Shown piece by piece: positions 5,236 to 10,483 of a stretch of 10,483 nucleotides of DNA. The DNA is taken from NCBI GenBank assembly GCA_964195005.1, contig CAXMOO010000023.1:1-10483 (forward strand). The letters are read 5' to 3'. Positions within the stretch are counted from its first letter, which is position 1; every line of letters begins with the position of its first letter. Origin of the DNA: JAUXLW01 sp964195005. GTDB taxonomy: Bacteria > Actinomycetota > Acidimicrobiia > Spongiisociales > SHLN01. Position numbers and translations under genes: made by a program. The notes beneath the pieces are model-generated. The model did not search any database. It was not told where the DNA came from and saw only the letters and a list, made by a program, of their open reading frames with translations.

Positions 5236-8200
5236 GTGGCTAACTCAGCTGGCGACGCCCTCGGGCTGTTTTCGCAGCCCACCCGGGATTGGTTCGAGTC
5301 CTCTTTCCCGGAGCCCACCCGCGCCCAACTGGACGGATGGGCGGCGGTTGCCTCGGGGAGCCACACGCTGATTCACGCTCCCACCGGGTCGGGCAAGACC
5401 CTGGCTGCTTTCCTCTATGCCATCGACCGGCTTCACGCCGAGCCAACTCCCGAAGAGAAGCAGCGCTGCCGGGTGCTGTACATCTCGCCGATGAAGGCTC
5501 TGGCTTACGACATCGAACGCAACCTGCGAGCGCCGCTCGCCGGCATTGCCAACGCCGCGGCTCGCGGGGGTGTGACGTTGCCCGAGGTGACCACTGCCAT
5601 GCGCACCGGGGACACATCTTCGGGCGAGCGGCGACGGATGATGCGTCATCCGCCCGACATCCTCATCACCACACCCGAGTCCCTGTACTTGATGCTCACG
5701 TCCCAGGTGCGTGAAGTGCTGGCCTCGGTTCGCTGGGTCATCGTGGATGAGGTGCATGCGGTGGCAGGGAGCAAGCGCGGCTCGCATCTGGCACTCACGT
5801 TGGAGAGGCTGGAGAAGCTGGCCGACGCTCCCCAGCGGATTGGGCTTTCGGCCACGCAACGTCCGCTGGCGGACATTGCTCGCTTTCTCGGTGGTGGGAC
5901 GCTGCAGGGTGAGGAGTGGCAACCGCGGCCGGTGACGGTGGTGGATGCCCCCTGGGAGAAGCAGCTCGACATCCAGGTTGTGGTGCCTCTGCAGGACATG
6001 ACCCGGCCCGACCTGGCGGTGGCGCCTGGCGGGCCCGACGAGCCACCCACCAGGTCCATTTGGCCGCTGATGTACCCGAAGCTACTCGAGGAGATCGAGA
6101 AGCATCGCTCGACCATTGTCTTTGGCAACAGCCGCGGCCTGGTTGAACGCCTGGCCCGCCAACTCAACGACCTGGCCGGGCACGAGGTTGCCCAGGCCCA
6201 TCACGGTTCCCTGTCCCGTGAGCAGCGGCTTGGCATTGAGGACCGGCTCAAGGGTGGTGATTTGAAAGCGGTGGTGGCGACCAGCTCTCTGGAGCTTGGC
6301 ATCGACATGGAGGCGGTGGATCTGGTGTTGTTGGTGGAGTCTCCGACCAGCGTTGCCAGCGGGTTGCAAAGGGTGGGCCGGGCCGGTCACCAGGTGGGAG
6401 CTCCCAGCCGGGCCCGGGTGTTCCCCAAGCACCGGGCTGATCTGTTGGAGGCGACCGTGGTTGTCGATCGCATGTACGGAGGTGAGATCGAATCCACACA
6501 AATTCCCAAGAATCCGCTTGATGTTTTGTCTCAGCAGATAGTGGCTGCGGTGGCGATGGACGACTGGCAGGTGGATGACCTCTACGAGCTCATTCGCCGG
6601 GCCGGCCCGTATTCAGATATCGGCCGTGGATCCTTTGAAGCAGTGCTCGACATGCTGGCGGGGCGTTACCCGTCGGACGAGTTCGCCGAGCTGCGGCCCC
6701 GTCTGGTGTGGGATCGGGTCGAGGGGGTTCTTTCTGCCAGGGCCGGGGCCCACATGTTGGCAGTCACTAATCCGGGAACCATCCCCGACCGGGGTATGTA
6801 CCGGGTGGTGCTGCCAGAGGGGGGCCTGGTGGGCGAGCTCGACGAGGAGATGGTTTATGAGTCACGGGTGGGAGACACCATCGTGCTCGGGTCGTCCTCG
6901 TGGACTATCGGGGAGATCGACCACGACCGGGTCATAGTCACGCCGGCTCCGGCCGGCACTCCCAGCCAGCTTCCGTTCTGGCACGGCGACATGGTGGGGC
7001 GACCACTCGAGCTGGGTCGTGCCATCGGCGCTTTCATTCGGGAGATCGGTGGGCTCGACCAGGCCAGGGCCGAGCACCGCCTGGTGGAGCGATACCGGCT
7101 CGATCCGTGGGCCGCGGCCAATTTGGCGGCCTTCCTCACCGAGGAGCAAGAGGCCACCGGAACCCTTCCCAGCGACCGCACCATCGTCATTGAGCGCTAC
7201 CGGGACGAGATAGGCGATTGGCGCCTGGTGGTGCTGTCGCCGTTCGGCGCCAGAGTCCATGCCCCGTGGTCGTTGGCTGCGTCGCACAAGCTGCGTGCCA
7301 CCCTGGGAGCAGAAGTGGACGGCATGTGGACCGATGACGGGATGATGTTCCGCTTCCCCGATGCGGACGATCCCCCCTCGTCGGACGCGCTCTTGCTGGA
7401 ACCGGAAGAGGTGGAGGAGCTGGTGGTGGAGGAAGCGGCCAACAGTGCGTTATTCGCTTCGCGATTCCGTGAGGCTGCCGGCAGGGCACTGCTCCTGCCC
7501 CGGCGCCGGCCCGGCGATCGAACTCCGCTCTGGTTGCAGCGACGCCGGAGCGCCGATCTTCTCAAGATCGCCCGCAAATACCCCTCCTTTCCCATCGTGT
7601 TGGAGACATACCGCGAGGTGTTGCAGGAGCACTTCGATTTGCCGGCTCTCACCGAGTTGCTAGCCGACATCCGCGCCCGCCGGGTCCGCGTCACCGATGT
7701 AGCCCTCGACTCCCCAAGCCCTTTCGCGTCGTCTCTCACGTTCGACTTCATCGCCGCATACATGTACGAGTACGACGCGCCACGGGCAGAGCGTCGGGCC
7801 GCAGCTTTGACCCTCGACCGGGCACTGCTGGCCGAGTTGCTCGGTGAGCCCGAGCTTCGCAGCTTGCTCGACGCCGAGGTTGTTGCCGACGTTGAGCTCG
7901 AGTTGCAGCGGCTGGCACCGGAGCGCCACGCCCGCAGTGCCGACGCCCTGCACGACCTGCTGCGGCATCTCGGCCCGCTCGATCGCGCCGATCTAGAAGC
8001 GAGGGTGAAAGGTGATCTCGATGCCATGTTGGAGGCCTTGTCGGCGGACAAGCGGGTCTTTGAGATTGGGGTCGGGGCCCTGCGGCGCTGGGTGGCGGTT
8101 GAGGACGCGGGCAGAGTGCGAGATGCGCTCGGGTTGGCTCTTCCGCAGGGGATTCCCGGCACGTTCCTGGAGCCGGTGGCCGATTCACTGGGAGATGTGG

Positions 8201-9621
8201 TGGGCCGCTTCGCCCGTACCCACGGTCCCTTTGCCTCGAGCCAGGCCGCCAAGGCGCTGGGCCTGGCGCCGGCCGTGGTGAGCGAGGTTCTGACAAGACT
8301 CGAAGCAGCGGGACGGGTTGCTGCCGGGGCGTTCTTGCCAGGGGGAGAGGGTCAGGAGTGGGTGGACACCGACGTGTTGCGACGTCTGCGGCGGCGGTCG
8401 CTGGCCCGGCTCCGATCTGAGGTGGAACCGGTGGAGGCGGCCGCTCTGGCTGAGTTCCTTGCCAACTGGCATCACATTGGGAACCGCCAGTCGAGCCTCG
8501 ATCGGCTGTACGAGATCCTGCGCCAGCTGCAAGGAGCTGCTGTACCCGCTTCGATCATCGAGACCGAGGTGTTGCCAAGCCGCATGTCGTACGGGCCAGA
8601 GCTTCTTGATCAGCTAATGGCGTCGGGAGAAGTTGTTTGGGTGGGTCGGGGGCCACTTGGAACACGTGACGGTCGGGTGTCTCTGTATATGAGAGATCAG
8701 ATTTCCTTGTTGACACCGGCCCCGGAGATCGACCCACCCGGGGAGGACATCCACGCCCGCATTCGCCTCCATCTGGGAGAGTCGGGCGCCTCGTTCTTCC
8801 GCGAGCTGTATGAGGCCTCCGGAGGCGGCGATCCGCAAGCCACGCTCGACGCTCTATGGGATCTGGTGTGGGCAGGGGAGGTCACCAACGACACACTGGG
8901 CCCGCTGCGAGCCTTCCTCTGGGGAAAGGTCAAGCGGGCTACCGGGGGGCGCCGTCCCCGGCTTCCCTCCATGTCACCTCCGGCAGGCAGCGGGCGCTGG
9001 TACCTGGTGTCTTCGTTGGCCGACCCCGGCGTCGATGTGACCACCAGGGCCAGGGCCACTGTTGATCAGCTTCTGGAGCGCACCGGGGTCCTCACCCGGG
9101 ACATCGTCAGGGCCGAAGGCATCCCGGGCGGTTTCTCGGGCATCTATCCGGTGCTGCGAGCCCAGGAGGAGGCCGGTCTTGTACGGCGCGGATACTTCGT
9201 CGAAGGCCTTGGTGGCGCCCAGTTCTCATCACTTGGTGCCATCGACCGGCTGCGTCAACCGTCTGACGGGGCCGCACGCTTACTGGCGGCAGCCGACCCG
9301 GCCAACCCCTACGGGGCCGCGATCCCCTGGCCGGAGAGCCAGGGAGCCAGGCCCGGCCGAAGCGCCGGCGCCTATGTGGTGACGGTGGGCGGACAGCTGG
9401 TGCTGTTCGTTGAGCGAGGTGTGAGGCGGATCCTTACGTTCACGACTGATGACGTTTCGCTCGGTCAGGCCGCTGAGACGCTGCGCCTGCTGGCGGCCCG
9501 GCGCCGACGAGTAGAGATCGAGACCATCGATGGGCAACGGGCGGCAGATACCCCGCTCGGCGCCATCCTCGCGTCGGCCGGTTTTGTGGATTCCTACAAG
9601 GGCCTTGCCTACCGGAGCTGA
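5236..9621 (+). CDS. lhr: ATP-dependent DNA helicase Lhr (long form)
   Basis: Lhr is an SF2 3'-to-5' DNA helicase involved in DNA repair. The 1461 residues match the long bacterial form (about 1500 in E. coli and mycobacteria). Helicase motifs appear in order: Q-region PTRAQ (27-31), Walker A APTGSGKT (48-55), motif II DEVH (171-174), motif III SAT (205-207), motif IV IVFGNSRG, motif V TSSLELGID (349-357) and motif VI QRVGRAGH (378-385). The Lhr-specific winged helix and beta-barrel domain follow to roughly residue 870, completing Lhr-Core. The remaining ~590 residues are the C-terminal domain with further winged helices, reported as oligomeric in mycobacteria and linked to uracil-DNA glycosylase activity in E. 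coli Lhr. I cannot confirm glycosylase residues here. The start is GTG at 5236 without a strong RBS; the N-terminal length agrees with homologues. No frameshift or interruption is visible. Confidence 0.96.
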   Translation: MANSAGDALGLFSQPTRDWFESSFPEPTRAQLDGWAAVASGSHTLIHAPTGSGKTLAAFLYAIDRLHAEPTPEEKQRCRVLYISPMKALAYDIERNLRAPLAGIANAAARGGVTLPEVTTAMRTGDTSSGERRRMMRHPPDILITTPESLYLMLTSQVREVLASVRWVIVDEVHAVAGSKRGSHLALTLERLEKLADAPQRIGLSATQRPLADIARFLGGGTLQGEEWQPRPVTVVDAPWEKQLDIQVVVPLQDMTRPDLAVAPGGPDEPPTRSIWPLMYPKLLEEIEKHRSTIVFGNSRGLVERLARQLNDLAGHEVAQAHHGSLSREQRLGIEDRLKGGDLKAVVATSSLELGIDMEAVDLVLLVESPTSVASGLQRVGRAGHQVGAPSRARVFPKHRADLLEATVVVDRMYGGEIESTQIPKNPLDVLSQQIVAAVAMDDWQVDDLYELIRRAGPYSDIGRGSFEAVLDMLAGRYPSDEFAELRPRLVWDRVEGVLSARAGAHMLAVTNPGTIPDRGMYRVVLPEGGLVGELDEEMVYESRVGDTIVLGSSSWTIGEIDHDRVIVTPAPAGTPSQLPFWHGDMVGRPLELGRAIGAFIREIGGLDQARAEHRLVERYRLDPWAAANLAAFLTEEQEATGTLPSDRTIVIERYRDEIGDWRLVVLSPFGARVHAPWSLAASHKLRATLGAEVDGMWTDDGMMFRFPDADDPPSSDALLLEPEEVEELVVEEAANSALFASRFREAAGRALLLPRRRPGDRTPLWLQRRRSADLLKIARKYPSFPIVLETYREVLQEHFDLPALTELLADIRARRVRVTDVALDSPSPFASSLTFDFIAAYMYEYDAPRAERRAAALTLDRALLAELLGEPELRSLLDAEVVADVELELQRLAPERHARSADALHDLLRHLGPLDRADLEARVKGDLDAMLEALSADKRVFEIGVGALRRWVAVEDAGRVRDALGLALPQGIPGTFLEPVADSLGDVVGRFARTHGPFASSQAAKALGLAPAVVSEVLTRLEAAGRVAAGAFLPGGEGQEWVDTDVLRRLRRRSLARLRSEVEPVEAAALAEFLANWHHIGNRQSSLDRLYEILRQLQGAAVPASIIETEVLPSRMSYGPELLDQLMASGEVVWVGRGPLGTRDGRVSLYMRDQISLLTPAPEIDPPGEDIHARIRLHLGESGASFFRELYEASGGGDPQATLDALWDLVWAGEVTNDTLGPLRAFLWGKVKRATGGRRPRLPSMSPPAGSGRWYLVSSLADPGVDVTTRARATVDQLLERTGVLTRDIVRAEGIPGGFSGIYPVLRAQEEAGLVRRGYFVEGLGGAQFSSLGAIDRLRQPSDGAARLLAAADPANPYGAAIPWPESQGARPGRSAGAYVVTVGGQLVLFVERGVRRILTFTTDDVSLGQAAETLRLLAARRRRVEIETIDGQRAADTPLGAILASAGFVDSYKGLAYRS

Positions 9622-9650
9622 CTGGGGCCACTAGCTATCAGTGAATCCCG

Positions 9651-9669
9651 GGGTGTCGCCGGCTCACCC
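9651..9669 (+). terminator. Possible weak terminator after lhr
   Basis: GGGTG (9651-9655) and CACCC (9665-9669) can form a 5-bp stem with a 9-nt loop, 29 bp after the lhr stop. The following bases (TTGCATT) are only slightly T-rich. Position fits a terminator; strength is doubtful. Confidence 0.3.
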
Positions 9670-9696
9670 TTGCATTCGCAGGGCTGTTTACGGCTC

Positions 9697-9736
9697 TGGT
9701 TCTTCCTGCTCGACCGGGCCCGAACCACCGTATAGA
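9697..9736 (+). promoter_or_regulatory. Possible promoter/operator for the RraB-like gene
   Basis: TATAGA (9731-9736) resembles a sigma-70-type -10 hexamer and is one of the few AT-rich spots in the 155-bp gap before the RraB-like gene. No good -35 lies 16-18 nt upstream. Instead there is an inverted repeat, TGGTTC (9697-9702) and GAACCA (9722-9727), just before it, placed where a regulator could overlap the promoter. A second AT-rich spot (ATAAAG, 9741-9746) follows. Confidence 0.3.
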
Positions 9737-9776
9737 TGGCATAAAGAGCAGTCGCATTGGCGCCGAATGACAGGGA

Positions 9777-10130
9777 GTGGACATCGACTACGACGCCGAC
9801 CTACAGGACAAGCTCTCAAAGAATCAGCATCTGTGGGAGATGTTGGCTCCGCATGCGGACAGCGGCGCTGAGTTCAACCTCGACTACTTCTTCTACACCG
9901 ATAGCAGGGAGGCGGCTGCTTGCCTGGCCGCTGCCCTCAACGAACTGGGTTATCCGGCCGCTACCGAAAAGCAGGGCTCCATTCTCAGGCGCATGTGGCT
10001 CGTGAAGGGCACCACGGACGCTATGTCACTCACCCGGGCCGGCGTCGACCACTGGACCCATCAGATGGTGGGGATCGCCCGAAAATGCGGCGCCCATTTC
10101 GACGGTTGGGGCGCCGCACTTCCTAGCTAG
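9777..10130 (+). CDS. RraB-family protein (putative RNase E activity regulator)
   Basis: A small acidic/mixed protein of 117 residues matching the RraB family (regulator of ribonuclease activity B), whose E. coli member binds RNase E and lowers its activity on some transcripts. Recognisable parts are the N-terminal helix (KNQHLWEMLAPHADSG), the strand LDYFFYTDSREAAACLAAALNELGY (about 36-59), and the end GIARKCGAHFDGWGAAL, whose DGWG (109-112) is the most conserved motif of the family. It lacks the long acidic tail of E. coli RraB. The start is GTG at 9777; a stop codon lies in frame 9 nt upstream, so no longer form is possible, and no Shine-Dalgarno is well placed. It follows lhr in the same direction after 155 bp. 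Whether it acts on an actinobacterial RNase E is inference from the family only. Confidence 0.8.
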   Translation: MDIDYDADLQDKLSKNQHLWEMLAPHADSGAEFNLDYFFYTDSREAAACLAAALNELGYPAATEKQGSILRRMWLVKGTTDAMSLTRAGVDHWTHQMVGIARKCGAHFDGWGAALPS

Positions 10131-10144
10131 GGCCGACGTAGGGC

Positions 10145-10483
10145 CTATCCCCAGAAGGCGTCGGCTGCGTACTCGTCGAAGTTGGTGCTCCAGCACTCGG
10201 TGACCTTGCCATCGTTCACGTGGAACACGAATATGGTTTCAGCGTCAAGCGTGTCATCTCCACGAGTCGCTTTGGAGTTGACGAGGACCACGACGTGCTC
10301 GTCGTCCGCCAGGATCGCATGGAGTTCCTGCTCGATCTGCGCATCTGCCGAGACCTCCCCGAAGAATTGCAGGACGGCATCGACCCCCTGCCTACTTCCT
10401 GAGAATTTGCTGCGTCCCGACGTATGCCACGCGACATTGTCGGCAAGAATCTCCTTCATCGTCGCCATGTCCCCCTCGGCAAA
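10145..10483 (-). CDS. NTF2-like / SnoaL-like domain protein, 5'-partial
   Basis: A small alpha+beta barrel protein of the NTF2-like superfamily (SnoaL-like, ketosteroid-isomerase-related). Typical motifs are FAEGDMATMKEILADNVAWH, then SGSRQGVDAVLQFFGEV, LHAILADDEHVVVLV, IFVFHVNDGKVTECW and the ending DEYAADAFWG. Members include cyclases, isomerases, dehydratases and ligand-binding proteins; this subgroup, often adjacent to varied genes in actinobacteria, has no fixed activity I can name. The visible 112 residues run to the window edge. The ATG at 10466-10468 falls inside the first helix of the fold, and the codons before it (FAEGD) belong to the usual motif, so the real start lies to the right of the window. 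Its 3' end is 14 bp from the convergent RraB-like gene. Confidence 0.85.
   Translation of the reverse strand, partial: FAEGDMATMKEILADNVAWHTSGRSKFSGSRQGVDAVLQFFGEVSADAQIEQELHAILADDEHVVVLVNSKATRGDDTLDAETIFVFHVNDGKVTECWSTNFDEYAADAFWG

Noticed and set aside
7197..8252. Long minus-strand ORF of 351 residues opposite lhr
   Set aside because: Low-complexity Ser/Arg/Ala translation typical of the antisense of GC-rich coding DNA; it lies entirely inside lhr.
9767..9769. ATG as the start of the RraB-like gene
   Set aside because: It is in a different frame from the RraB-like protein; the correct frame has a stop at 9768-9770, leaving GTG 9777.
10466..10468. ATG as the start of the NTF2-like gene
   Set aside because: The codons before it (FAEGD) complete the family's usual motif and the frame stays open to the window edge, so this Met is internal.

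Overview
The window is 10.5 kb of GC-rich, gene-dense bacterial DNA, probably from an uncultured high-GC actinobacterium (Acidimicrobiia-like is my guess). The grounds are strong G/C bias at third codon positions, frequent GTG starts, a full-length Lhr helicase with its C-terminal extension, and M24 peptidase and NTF2-like proteins of actinobacterial flavour. The taxonomic call is an inference. I see no tRNA, rRNA, CRISPR array, insertion sequence or phage gene, and no gene-free stretch reaches 300 bases.

Layout, left to right. (1) The 3' part of a PepP-type Xaa-Pro aminopeptidase, entering from the left edge (+), followed by two small back-to-back inverted repeats. (2) A small two-helix membrane protein (-), divergent from (3) an alkylmercury lyase (MerB) family gene (+). 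The MerB reading frame is interrupted by one in-frame TGA exactly where the family has its second catalytic cysteine. The sequence after the TGA folds into a stem-loop with a GGUC apical loop at the spacing expected of a bacterial SECIS element. I therefore read it as one 232-residue selenoprotein rather than two ORFs or a pseudogene. This is the highlight of the window. (4) Convergent with it, a two-gene minus-strand unit: a membrane protein fusing a degenerate PAP2 domain to a protein-kinase-like domain, overlapping by 4 nt (GTGA) with a small predicted lipoprotein. (5) A SAM-dependent methyltransferase (-), divergent from (6) the large DNA helicase/repair protein Lhr (+, 1461 aa). (7) An RraB-type putative RNase E regulator (+). 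(8) An NTF2/SnoaL-like protein (-), running off the right edge.

The genes do not form one pathway. The MerB gene stands alone, with no merR, merA, merT or merP beside it, so its substrate is uncertain. Selenocysteine insertion would need selA, selB, selC and selD elsewhere in the genome; none is in the window. The kinase/lipoprotein pair looks co-translated and probably acts at the membrane. The remaining genes are housekeeping or stand-alone accessory genes.
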